In this document: piece after piece, positions 24,373 to 31,985 of the stretch
How the letters are laid out: each line of letters starts with the position of its first letter
Numbering within the stretch: position 1 is the first letter of the stretch
NCBI GenBank assembly: GCA_033856195.1
Contig: JAWVFL010000064.1
Location: 1 to 32,885, forward strand
Length of the DNA stretch: 32,885 bases
From: VRUE01 sp033856195
GTDB lineage: Bacteria > Actinomycetota > Thermoleophilia > Solirubrobacterales > 70-9
Direction of reading: 5' to 3'
The notes under the pieces: generated by a model
Seen by the model: only the letters and a program-made list of their open reading frames with translations
The model's database searches: none
What the model was told of the DNA's origin: nothing
Program-made: the position numbers and the translations under genes

Positions 24373-24615
24373 ATGCCGATCGACCAGAGCAAGATGGGCC
24401 AGGTGGTGACGGCGCAGATGGAGGCGCTGGAAGCCGACTACGGCGAGGATTGCCAGATCGGCGACGTCTGCACGATCGTCGAGGTGATCGGCCCGCATGG
24501 CTCTCATGTGCGGGTGCGTACCAGCGACATGCGCCCGCACATGGCACTTGGGTTGATCCGCATGGCCGAGCACGCGATGCTCGGCAACCTCGGTGGCGCT
24601 GGCGGCGCCGAGTAG
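24373..24615 (+). CDS. Small conserved-looking protein, unknown function
   Basis: 80 residues from ATG 24373; no clear ribosome-binding site. It is acidic, soluble and free of signal or membrane segments. The middle ('CQIGDVCTIVEVIGPHGSHVRVRTSDMRP') looks β-stranded and has two Cys; the end ('HMALGLIRMAEHAML') is helical. Family not recognised. It is transcribed divergently from padR, sharing the putative operator region, which hints at co-regulation with the exporter. A strong hairpin follows 15 bp after its stop. Confidence 0.6.
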   Translation: MPIDQSKMGQVVTAQMEALEADYGEDCQIGDVCTIVEVIGPHGSHVRVRTSDMRPHMALGLIRMAEHAMLGNLGGAGGAE

Positions 24616-24630
24616 GCCCCGCTCAGGTGC

Positions 24631-24664
24631 AACGTTTTTCGTCCCATAGGGACCATAAAACGTT
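24631..24664. terminator. Bidirectional hairpin between convergent genes
   Basis: AACGTTTT (24631-24638) pairs with AAAACGTT (24657-24664), and inside it GTCCC-ATA-GGGAC (24641-24653) forms a second stem. T-runs follow the inner stem on both strands. It separates the ends of the small gene and of the HD-GYP gene and can serve as terminator for both. Confidence 0.65.
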
Positions 24665-24676
24665 ACGGCCGGGCGT

Positions 24677-25786
24677 TTATCCCAACTCGGCGACGAGCGC
24701 CGCGACCACGCTGGCGTCGAACTGCGTGCCCGCTCCGGCCCCCAACTCTCGGATCGCCGCGTCCTTCGGCATTGCCTGGCGATAGGAGCGGTCTGAGGTC
24801 ATTGCGTGGTAGGCGTCGCAGGTGGCGATGATCATCGCCCCGCGTGGAATTTCCTCGCCGGCGAGCCCGTCCGGGTAGCCACCCCCGTCGACGCGCTCGT
24901 GGGCTGAGCGGACCAGTGGCGCCACCGGGGCGAGGAAGGGGATGCGCTCCAGCATGCGGGCGCCGATCGCTGTGTGGGCGTCCATCTTCTCGCGCTCCTC
25001 GGCGCTCAACGGACCGGCCTTGCGCAGCATCTCGCCCGGTACGCCGATCTTGCCGACGTCGTGCAGAAGCGCCCCGTAGCGGAGCCGATCCAGCTCGGGA
25101 CCGGCGATGCCCATCCGTTTGCCGACCGCGACGGCCAGTTCGGCCACCTCGTTGGCGTGGTCGGCGGTGTAAGCGTCCTGCAGCTCGACCGCGTCGGCGA
25201 GCACCCCCAGCGTGGTCAGGAAAGCGCCCTCGAGCTCGTCGACCAGTTGGCAGCGGTAGATCGCCGAGCCGAGCTGTCCGGCGACGATGTGGGCCAGCAA
25301 CAGGTCCTCGTCGGCAAAGGCGCCCGGTTCCTCCTGCTCGAGGTTCATCACGCCCCAGATCGTGCCGGCGACGCGGATCGGCAGCGAGAGCTCCGAGCCG
25401 GGGTCGGTGCGGGGGTTGCGGTGCAGGTAGTCGGAGTCGAGGCGGGTGTCGTTGACCATCGCCGGCTCGCCGGTGCGCGCGACGCGCCCGTTGACTCCAA
25501 CCTCAACCGGCTGCTCCATGGCGAGGAAGTCGTCGACCTCGTCGGCGAGGGGACCGGCGCCGGCGACGACGCGCAGCGAGCCGTCGGGATCGAGTCGCTG
25601 CACGACGGCAAGGTAGTAGTGGAAGGACTCGTGCAGCTGCTGCACGGCGATCGTCGCCACGCTGGCAACCGTGTGTGCCCGCGCGAGGTAAGAGGAGATG
25701 CGGCTGGCGACGAGCAGGCGTTCGTCGCGGTCCGCGCCCCCGGCCCCCGGCAGCACCATCGGCATTTCGGTCGTACTCGGCTCCAC
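24677..25786 (-). CDS. GAF-HD-GYP protein, probable c-di-GMP phosphodiesterase
   Basis: 369 residues from GTG 25786. Residues ~30-180 are a GAF-type sensor ('LARAHTVASVATIAVQQLHESF', then 'LSLPIRVAGTIWGVMNLEQEE'). Residues ~185-365 form an HD-GYP domain: LLHDVGKIG with H242 and D243, 'HERVDGGGYP' with H296 and GYP at 303-305, and 'IPRGAMIIATCDAYHAMTSDR'. Key metal and GYP residues are present, so it is probably an active cytosolic phosphodiesterase that linearises c-di-GMP in response to a GAF ligand. It is divergent from lysC by 61 bp. Confidence 0.92.
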   Translation of the reverse strand: MEPSTTEMPMVLPGAGGADRDERLLVASRISSYLARAHTVASVATIAVQQLHESFHYYLAVVQRLDPDGSLRVVAGAGPLADEVDDFLAMEQPVEVGVNGRVARTGEPAMVNDTRLDSDYLHRNPRTDPGSELSLPIRVAGTIWGVMNLEQEEPGAFADEDLLLAHIVAGQLGSAIYRCQLVDELEGAFLTTLGVLADAVELQDAYTADHANEVAELAVAVGKRMGIAGPELDRLRYGALLHDVGKIGVPGEMLRKAGPLSAEEREKMDAHTAIGARMLERIPFLAPVAPLVRSAHERVDGGGYPDGLAGEEIPRGAMIIATCDAYHAMTSDRSYRQAMPKDAAIRELGAGAGTQFDASVVAALVAELG

Positions 25787-25847
25787 GCTGGAGACTCATC
25801 GGTTTCCCACACCGCTGCCTTTAGCGAGCGCTTATCCTCAATCGTCC

Positions 25848-27152
25848 ATGTCTGAGCAGGGATCCAACACGGTGGTGATGAAGTTCGGCGGCACTTCGGT
25901 CGCCGGTGCCGAGCAGATCAAGCGCGCCGCCCGCCGTATCGTCGCCGCCCGCGAGGCCGGCAAGCGGGCCGTGGCGGTGCTCTCGGCGCGGGGTAAGACC
26001 ACCGACGAGCTGGTCGCCCAGGCGCTGGAGATCTCCGACCGCCCGGAGCCACGAGAGATGGACATGCTGCTCTCCACCGGCGAGCGAATTTCCTGTGCGC
26101 TTTGCGCGATGGCGATTCACGACATGGGCCACAAGGCGATCTCGCTTACCGGGTCCCAGGCCGGCATCGTCACCGACTCCTCCCATACCAAGGCGCGGAT
26201 CATCGACGTGCGCGCCGACCGCATCCGCGAAGCCCTGGAGGAGGACCACATCGTCCTCGTCGCCGGCTTCCAGGGCGTCTCGACCGAGAGCCACGATGTG
26301 ACCACGCTCGGGCGAGGCGGCTCCGACACGACCGCAGTGGCGCTTGCCGCGGCGCTGGACGCAGACGTCTGCGAGATCTACACCGACGTCGCCGGCGTCT
26401 TCAGCGCCGACCCGCGCATCGTCCCCGACGCGCGCAAGATCCCGATTGCGACCTTCGAGGAGACGCTCGAGATGGCGGCTTCGGGTGCCAGGGTCCTGCA
26501 GCTGCGCTCGGTTGAGTACGCGCGCAACCACGGCGTCCGCATCCACTGCCGCAGCAGCTTCGAGGATGGCCCCGGTACCCTCGTCGTCAGCGAGGACGAG
26601 AGCGAGCAGGAGACCATGGAGCAACCCTTCGTTACAGCAGTGACCCACTCCGTCGACGAGGCGCGAGTGACCCTGGTCGGCATCCGCGACGAGCCCGGCG
26701 TCGCCGGCGAAATCTTCCAGGCGCTGGCAGATGCCGGCATCAACGTCGACGTGATCATCCAGAACGAGCCGGTAGGCGACGACGAGCTCGCCGATCTGTC
26801 CTTCACGATCGACCGCTCCGAGTTGACCACGGCGACCGACACCCTGGCGGCGCTCGGCGAGGGCGTCAGCGAGGGGGTGCGCACCGACGATCGCATCGGC
26901 AAGGTCTCGATCATCGGCGCCGGCATGCGCTCCCATCCCGGGGTTGCCGCCAAGGTCTTCGAGGTGCTCGGCCGCGAGCGGATCAACATCGAGATGATCT
27001 CCACCTCGCCGATCAAGATCTCGTGCGTCATCTCGGCCGATCAAGTCCCCGACGCCGTGCGCGCGTTGCACACGGCCTTCGAGCTGGGCGCCGACGCGGT
27101 GCGGCCCGAAGACCCCGCTGGCGCCGAGCACCGCCCCACCGTCAGCGGCTGA
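25848..27152 (+). CDS. lysC: Aspartate kinase
   Basis: 434 residues from ATG 25848; a frame extension to 25698 runs antisense over the HD-GYP gene and was rejected. It phosphorylates aspartate, the first step to lysine, threonine and methionine. The kinase core starts at K12FGGTS, followed by 'LSTGERISCALCAMAI', 'GFQGVSTESHDVTTLGRGGSDTTAVALAAAL' and 'CEIYTDVAGVFSADPR'. Two ACT domains follow (~265-430; 'VTLVGIRDEPGVAGEIFQAL', 'VSIIGAGMRSHPGVAAKVFE'), indicating feedback inhibition by lysine and/or threonine. asd is next on the same strand after 23 bp. Confidence 0.97.
   Translation: MSEQGSNTVVMKFGGTSVAGAEQIKRAARRIVAAREAGKRAVAVLSARGKTTDELVAQALEISDRPEPREMDMLLSTGERISCALCAMAIHDMGHKAISLTGSQAGIVTDSSHTKARIIDVRADRIREALEEDHIVLVAGFQGVSTESHDVTTLGRGGSDTTAVALAAALDADVCEIYTDVAGVFSADPRIVPDARKIPIATFEETLEMAASGARVLQLRSVEYARNHGVRIHCRSSFEDGPGTLVVSEDESEQETMEQPFVTAVTHSVDEARVTLVGIRDEPGVAGEIFQALADAGINVDVIIQNEPVGDDELADLSFTIDRSELTTATDTLAALGEGVSEGVRTDDRIGKVSIIGAGMRSHPGVAAKVFEVLGRERINIEMISTSPIKISCVISADQVPDAVRALHTAFELGADAVRPEDPAGAEHRPTVSG
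26608..26618 (+). promoter_or_regulatory. Candidate internal start for aspartokinase beta subunit
   Basis: AGGAG at 26608-26612 precedes an in-frame ATG at 26616 (residue 257, MEQPFVTAV), exactly before the ACT domains. In Corynebacterium glutamicum an equivalent internal start, with similar sequence MEEAVLTGV, makes the regulatory beta subunit. Spacing of 3 nt is short, so this remains a candidate. Confidence 0.5.
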
Positions 27153-27175
27153 GCCGGGCCGTCATACTCGGATCG

Positions 27176-28216
27176 ATGGCTGGCGACGGCTACAGAGTCG
27201 GAGTTTTGGGCGCCACTGGGGCCGTCGGCTCGACGATCCTCGAGCTGCTGGGGGAGCGGGGCTTCCCGGCATCGGAGGTGGTCCCGTTTGCCTCCGAGCG
27301 CTCGGCCGGGCGCGAGATCGAGTGGAACGGTTCGACCCTGGAGTGCCGGCCACTAAGCCCGGAGACGATCCAGGGCCTCGACATCGTTCTTTCCTCGGCC
27401 GGCGGCTCGGTCAGCGCCGAGTGGGCGCCGAAGCTGGTCGATGCCGGCGCCGTCGTCGTCGACAACACCAGCTACTGGCGCATGCACGACGACGTGCCGC
27501 TTGTCGTCGCCGGGGTCAACCCCGAGGCCGCCGCGAGCCACAAGGGCATTGTCGCCAACCCCAACTGCACGACGATGGTGGCGATGATGGCGCTGGCGCC
27601 GATCCACCGCGCCGTCGGCCTCGAGCGCCTCGTCGTATCCAGCTACCAGGCGGTCTCCGGCACCGGCCAGCGCGCGATCGAGGAGCTGCTCGCCCAGTCG
27701 CGGGCGGCCCTGGCGGGAGAAGAGGTGCCACCGCCGAGCATCTACCCACACCAGATCGCCTTCAACGTGCTGCCCCAGGTCGAGGTCTTCAAGGACGGCG
27801 ACGACTACACCACCGAGGAGCGCAAGGTGATGGCCGAGACGCGCAAGATCCTCGAAATCGGCGATGAGGTGGCGATTTCCGCTACCTGCGCCCGCGTGCC
27901 GGTGGTCAGTGGCCACTCGGAGTCGGTCAACGTGCGCACCAAGGAGGACCTGTCGCCGGAGGACTGCCGCGACCTGCTCGCCGATGCGCCGGGAGTGATC
28001 GTCGTCGACGATCCCGCGGCCGGCGCCTACCCGATGGCGATCGATGCAGCCGGCCGCGACGAGGTCCTCGTCGGCCGCGTCCGCCGCGACCCCGACCAGG
28101 AGCGCACCCTCAACCTCTGGGTCGCCGGCGACAACCTGCGCAAGGGCGCCGCCACCAACGCCGTCCAGGTAGCCGAGCTGCTGATCGAGCGGAACCTGTT
28201 GAACAACCGCGAATAG
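27176..28216 (+). CDS. asd: Aspartate-semialdehyde dehydrogenase
   Basis: 346 residues from ATG 27176. It reduces aspartyl phosphate to aspartate semialdehyde with NADPH, directly after aspartokinase. The nucleotide-binding loop is 'GVLGATGAVGSTILELL' (8-25); the catalytic cysteine is C131 in NPNCTTM, the acid-base histidine H247 in SGHSESV, and the C-terminal 'WVAGDNLRKGAATNAVQVAE' is conserved. Its start follows lysC by 23 bp, so lysC-asd is very likely one transcript. Length is standard. Confidence 0.97.
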   Translation: MAGDGYRVGVLGATGAVGSTILELLGERGFPASEVVPFASERSAGREIEWNGSTLECRPLSPETIQGLDIVLSSAGGSVSAEWAPKLVDAGAVVVDNTSYWRMHDDVPLVVAGVNPEAAASHKGIVANPNCTTMVAMMALAPIHRAVGLERLVVSSYQAVSGTGQRAIEELLAQSRAALAGEEVPPPSIYPHQIAFNVLPQVEVFKDGDDYTTEERKVMAETRKILEIGDEVAISATCARVPVVSGHSESVNVRTKEDLSPEDCRDLLADAPGVIVVDDPAAGAYPMAIDAAGRDEVLVGRVRRDPDQERTLNLWVAGDNLRKGAATNAVQVAELLIERNLLNNRE

Positions 28217-28222
28217 CTTCGA

Positions 28223-29422
28223 ATGGGCATCGGCTTCGGCGACGGAGTGCTGATCTTCGGCGGGCTGCTAACCGTCGTCGCGGCGCTTTCGGGGGTGATG
28301 AAGGGCACTGTGCTTTCGGCTTCCGTGTTGTCGGTGGCGTTGGGGGTCCTTCTCGCCGCTGTTGGCGTCGTCGACGTCGAAGCCGGCGACCAGTCGATTG
28401 TTGAGCTGATCGAGCTGGCGCTCATCCTCACTCTCTTCTCCGACGGGATGTTCGTCGAGCGTGAGCTGCTGCGCCGGCACTGGAGCCCGGTGGCACGGGC
28501 GCTGGTGATCGCGATGCCGATCACGATGGCGCTGCTGGGGTTGGCCGCGAAGGCGCTCTTCCCCGACCTCAGCTGGGCCGAGGCGCTGCTGCTCGCGGCA
28601 GTGCTCTCGCCGACCGATCCAGTCGTCACCTCTGCTGTCGTCACTTCGCGGATCGTGCCGAGTTCGGTTCGTCACACGCTCAATCTCGAGTCCGGCCTCA
28701 ATGACGGACTCGCGCTCCCCTTCGTCCTCTTCTTCCTCGTCCTCGCCGGCCCGGGTGGCGACCCCGGAGGGGAAGCGGCGAAGCTGGTCGGCGAGGCGCT
28801 CTTCGGTGCTGCCGTGGGCGTCGGCCTTGGCGCCCTCGGTGGGCGCCTGCACCATCACCTGCCGGGTGGCGGGCTCACTGCTCGCTACGAGGGGATCTAC
28901 GCGGTCGGCTTCGCTCTCTTCGCCTTCGGCCTCGCCGACGTGACCATCGGCAACGGGCTGATCGCCGCCTTCGTCTGCGGCATCGCGATGGCGGCGACCG
29001 AGCGCGACGTGCCGGCGGGCTTCGCCGAGTTCGCCGAGAACGCCAGCGCGATCCTGCAGGTGCTCACCTTCTTCGTCTTCGGCGCCCTCATCGTCGCCAC
29101 CGGCTTCCACCACAGCATCCCGCCGCTGGTCGTCTTCGTCGTCTTTGCCCTGCTCATTGCCCGCCCCCTGGCCGTGATGCTCTCCTTCGTCAAAACGGGA
29201 ATTCCTCGCCCCCAGAAACTCTTCATGGCCTGGTTCGGCCCCAAGGGCGTCGCCTCAATGCTCTTCGCCCTCTTCGTCCTCAAGTCCGACGTCGCCGAGA
29301 GCAACCTTATCTTCGACATCGCCGCAATAGCGATCGTCGCCTCCATAGCCGCCCACGGCCTAACCGACACCGTCGGCGCCCAATGGCTGGCCCGCCGAGT
29401 CGGCCTCGACCAGCACAGCTAA
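28223..29422 (+). CDS. Na+/H+ antiporter, CPA1 (NhaP-like)
   Basis: 399 residues from ATG 28223, six bases after the asd stop. About twelve membrane helices. The ion-binding motifs are present: 'LSPTDPVV' (T131, D132) and 'NLESGLNDGLALPFVLF' with N160-D161, as expected for electroneutral CPA1 exchangers. 'KLFMAWFGPKGVASMLFAL' near the C-terminus is also typical. There is no long cytosolic tail. The tight spacing to asd suggests co-transcription, though the functional link is unclear. Confidence 0.9.
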   Translation: MGIGFGDGVLIFGGLLTVVAALSGVMKGTVLSASVLSVALGVLLAAVGVVDVEAGDQSIVELIELALILTLFSDGMFVERELLRRHWSPVARALVIAMPITMALLGLAAKALFPDLSWAEALLLAAVLSPTDPVVTSAVVTSRIVPSSVRHTLNLESGLNDGLALPFVLFFLVLAGPGGDPGGEAAKLVGEALFGAAVGVGLGALGGRLHHHLPGGGLTARYEGIYAVGFALFAFGLADVTIGNGLIAAFVCGIAMAATERDVPAGFAEFAENASAILQVLTFFVFGALIVATGFHHSIPPLVVFVVFALLIARPLAVMLSFVKTGIPRPQKLFMAWFGPKGVASMLFALFVLKSDVAESNLIFDIAAIAIVASIAAHGLTDTVGAQWLARRVGLDQHS

Positions 29423-29486
29423 TCATTCGTCCAGCACACTTCCGTGCGCCACACGTAACGTTTTGTCCGCTAGCCTCCCTTGTGCA

Positions 29487-29684
29487 ATGGAGCAGGCAAG
29501 AGCAAACTGGAACGACAACCGCCTCGATCACCTCTCGGGTCAAGTCGATTCGGTGCGAGATCGGGTCGATGCCCTGCAGCACCACATCGACAACCGTTTC
29601 GATCGTCTTCAGAACGCGATGATCATTACGCTCGCGAGCATTCTCGCCGCCTTCGGCGGCGCAATCGTCGCGATTCGATTCTGA
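29487..29684 (+). CDS. Small coiled-coil plus membrane-helix protein
   Basis: 65 residues from ATG 29487; an in-frame start at 29463 is less likely. Residues 1-45 follow a heptad-like pattern ('NRLDHLSGQVDSVRDRVDALQHHIDNRFDRLQ') predicting a coiled coil, and the last 20 ('MIITLASILAAFGGAIVAIRF') form one membrane helix. Such short proteins are common in this group of bacteria; function unknown. No close ribosome-binding site is evident. A strong palindrome lies downstream. Confidence 0.65.
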   Translation: MEQARANWNDNRLDHLSGQVDSVRDRVDALQHHIDNRFDRLQNAMIITLASILAAFGGAIVAIRF

Positions 29685-29771
29685 AGCGAAGCGCCATCTT
29701 GCTCGCCGCCCTCATGCCTTGCCGAGCTTTACCCTGGCAGCATTCCGCCTGAGTCCGTATCGAATCGAGAA

Positions 29772-29838
29772 GAGCGTGTGCGCAGGGGTCTGCGGACACT
29801 CAGCGCGAAGCGCGTCCCAGACCCCTGCGCACACGCTC
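29772..29838. repeat. 21-bp nested palindrome between convergent genes
   Basis: The arms at 29772-29792 and 29818-29838 are perfect inverted copies (starting GAGCGTGTGCG). Inside, GCGC-GAA-GCGC (29803-29813) forms a second stem. It sits 20 bp before the 3' end of the convergent sdhE-like gene and may act as a terminator without T-run, or be a repeat element similar in design to 15369-15473. Confidence 0.6.
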
Positions 29839-29858
29839 ACCACGTTTGGTTCACCGAC

Positions 29859-30767
29859 TCAGGCGGGAACCGCAGCGAGCCGCTCTTCGACCCACTTGGT
29901 CGAAGCAATGTGCTTGCTCATCCCCAGCTGCTTCGGCTCGGCGCCGAGCGCGAGCGAGACCAGCTGCGGCAGATGCAGGACGGCCAGGCCAAGGTCCCGG
30001 TTGACCACCTTGGCCGCCTCGGGCTGTTGCATGTCGAGGTTGAGGTGGCAGAGGGGGCAGGGGGTGACGAGGCAATCGGCGCCAGCGTCGAGGGCGTCGC
30101 CGACGTGGGTGCCGGCCTGGCGCAGCGAGGTGTCGCGGTTCATCGTGATCACCGGAAAGCCGCAGCACTTGCGGGCGCCGTCGTACTCGACGACCTCGCC
30201 GCCGAGCGTTTCGATCACCTTCTCCAGGTAGAGGTCGCGCTCGGGGAACTCGTCGTAGCCGAGCCGCTCCTTTGGCCGCACCACGTAGCAGCCGTAGAAG
30301 GGACCGACGCGCAGGCCGCTGAGCGGGCGCGCCACCTTTTCGGCGAGGCGGTCGAGGCCGTAGTCCTCGACCAGCAGCCAGAGGAAGTTCTTGTTGGTGA
30401 AGCCGTCCTTGCCCTTCTCGTAGGCGAGGCCCTGGCCGCTCAGCACCTCGTTGATGTGGGCGCGGTAGGAGGAGTCGGCGTCGAGTCGCTGCTGGCACTC
30501 GGATTGGGCGCCCTGGCAGGTCGAGCAGATGTTCATCATCGAGAGCCCGGTCTGCTGGGCCAGCGCGAAGGTGCGGGCGTTGAGCGTGTCGGCGAGCTCC
30601 TGGTTGTGCTCGGCGATGACGCCGGCGCCGCAGCAGTTGGCGCGGTCGAGTTCGACCAGCTCGATGCCGAGCTTCTCGGCGGCGATCGCCATCGACCCGT
30701 GCAGCTCGGGGGTGAAGCCGCGCGAGACGCAGCCGGGCCAGTAGGCGACCTTGACCTGCTCGCTCAT
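29859..30767 (-). CDS. HdrB-like subunit of succinate dehydrogenase (SdhE-type)
   Basis: 302 residues from ATG 30767, which overlaps the sdhB stop (TGATG). Two cysteine-rich CCG domains are visible: C13 ... C45-C46 ... C81/C84, and C160 ... C201-C202 ... C237/C240, each of the form C...CCG...CxxC. This is the signature of heterodisulfide reductase subunit B and of the SdhE subunit in class-E type succinate:quinone oxidoreductases, where it binds Fe-S clusters and serves as membrane-associated electron acceptor in place of the usual SdhC/D anchor. No classical SdhC/D lies downstream in the window. Operon order sdhA-sdhB-this gene supports the role. Confidence 0.85.
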   Translation of the reverse strand: MSEQVKVAYWPGCVSRGFTPELHGSMAIAAEKLGIELVELDRANCCGAGVIAEHNQELADTLNARTFALAQQTGLSMMNICSTCQGAQSECQQRLDADSSYRAHINEVLSGQGLAYEKGKDGFTNKNFLWLLVEDYGLDRLAEKVARPLSGLRVGPFYGCYVVRPKERLGYDEFPERDLYLEKVIETLGGEVVEYDGARKCCGFPVITMNRDTSLRQAGTHVGDALDAGADCLVTPCPLCHLNLDMQQPEAAKVVNRDLGLAVLHLPQLVSLALGAEPKQLGMSKHIASTKWVEERLAAVPA

Positions 30768-31981
30768 CACGACTCCTCCTTCGTATCCGCCGCGGCCTCA
30801 GCCTCGGCCGTCAAGGCCTCGTCCATCATCTCGTCGGGCTCCGGTTCGACGAAGTCCTCGTCCTCGCCCTTGATGTAGAGGTTGAATTCCTCGCGGTGCT
30901 CCTCGGCGTGCTTGAAAATCGCCTTGACGTCATCCTGGGCACCGCCGGGAAGCTTGTGGTGGGGGGCGACCCACTTGGTCCGCACCTTGCCGGTCTTGAT
31001 CGTGCGGAAGATCGTCGGCAAGGCGCCGATGACTTCCTTGATCGCCCGTTTGCTCGGCTTGAGCTTGCCTTTGATGCCGTAGGCGAACGACTCTTTCGGC
31101 AGCGCGACCTCGTCGAGCGTCCCCTTCTTCTCGATGATTTTCACGAACGCCATCTCGTGATGGTGGCCGCTGTTGGGATCCTCGATCTCCGCCTCGCCGG
31201 CTTTGCGGCGCAGCCGCATGATCTGGTCCATCGGGGCCACGCCCTTGGGGCAGGCGTCGATGCAGCTGAAGCAGTGGGTGCAGTCGTAAATCCCGTGCGG
31301 ATCGTGGGCGAGATCGTGGAGGCGCTCCTTGGTCTCGGCGTCGCGCGGGTCGCCGACGAAGCGATATGCCTTGGCCAGCGCCGCCGGGCCGATGAAGTCG
31401 GGGTCGGCCTCCATCGAGAGGCACGAGGAGACGCAGGCGCCGCATTGGATGCAGGCCATCGACTGGGTGATGTCGATCATCGACTCGGGCTCGACCACGT
31501 ACTCGCGCTCGGGCGCCTCGCCGTGGGGGAGGAGCCAGGGAGTGACGCGGCGGATCTTGGCCCAGTGCGTGGACTCCATGTCGGTTATCAGGTCCTTGAT
31601 GACCGGCATATTTCCCATTGGTTCGATGACAATCGGGTTGTCGGCGGAGCCGTTGGCGGAACCGGGCGGCGGAAGCTCGTCGGCGCCCATCGGCGGCGGC
31701 ACGCCATCGGCCTTGCGCCGGTTCGCCTGGGCGTGGGCCTCGCCGATCTGGGTCTTGCAGCCCAGGGTCGAGGAGCCGTTGACCTTCATTCCGCAGGAGC
31801 CGCAGATCGCGGCGCGACAGGAGCAGCGTACGGAGAGCGAACCGTCGTCGCGGTCCTTGACCTGCAGCAGGCCGTCGAGGACCGAGAGGGAGGGATCGAG
31901 CTCGACGTCGAACTGCTCCCAGTAGGGACCCTCGCCACTCTCGGGCTGATAGCGGCGGACTTTCAAGGTGTAGGTGGCCAT
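30767..31981 (-). CDS. sdhB: Succinate dehydrogenase iron-sulfur subunit (extended)
   Basis: 404 residues from ATG 31981, much longer than the usual ~240-260. A plant-type [2Fe-2S] site has C55, C60, C63 and C75; two further cysteine clusters are C177/C180/C183/C187 and C234/C237/C240/C244. Between C75 and 'IVIEPMGNMPVIKDLITDM' there is a Pro- and Asn-rich insertion of roughly 35 residues. A C-terminal extension of ~150 residues after the last cluster ends in an acidic tail. It passes electrons from the flavoprotein to the HdrB-like subunit. The gap from the sdhA stop is only 4 bp, so it is one operon. Confidence 0.93.
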   Translation of the reverse strand: MATYTLKVRRYQPESGEGPYWEQFDVELDPSLSVLDGLLQVKDRDDGSLSVRCSCRAAICGSCGMKVNGSSTLGCKTQIGEAHAQANRRKADGVPPPMGADELPPPGSANGSADNPIVIEPMGNMPVIKDLITDMESTHWAKIRRVTPWLLPHGEAPEREYVVEPESMIDITQSMACIQCGACVSSCLSMEADPDFIGPAALAKAYRFVGDPRDAETKERLHDLAHDPHGIYDCTHCFSCIDACPKGVAPMDQIMRLRRKAGEAEIEDPNSGHHHEMAFVKIIEKKGTLDEVALPKESFAYGIKGKLKPSKRAIKEVIGALPTIFRTIKTGKVRTKWVAPHHKLPGGAQDDVKAIFKHAEEHREEFNLYIKGEDEDFVEPEPDEMMDEALTAEAEAAADTKEES

Positions 31982-31985
31982 GGCC

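Noticed and set aside
25821..27131. 436-residue minus-strand open frame
   Set aside because: Antisense to lysC with its conserved kinase and ACT motifs; the translation is low-complexity and has no recognisable domain.
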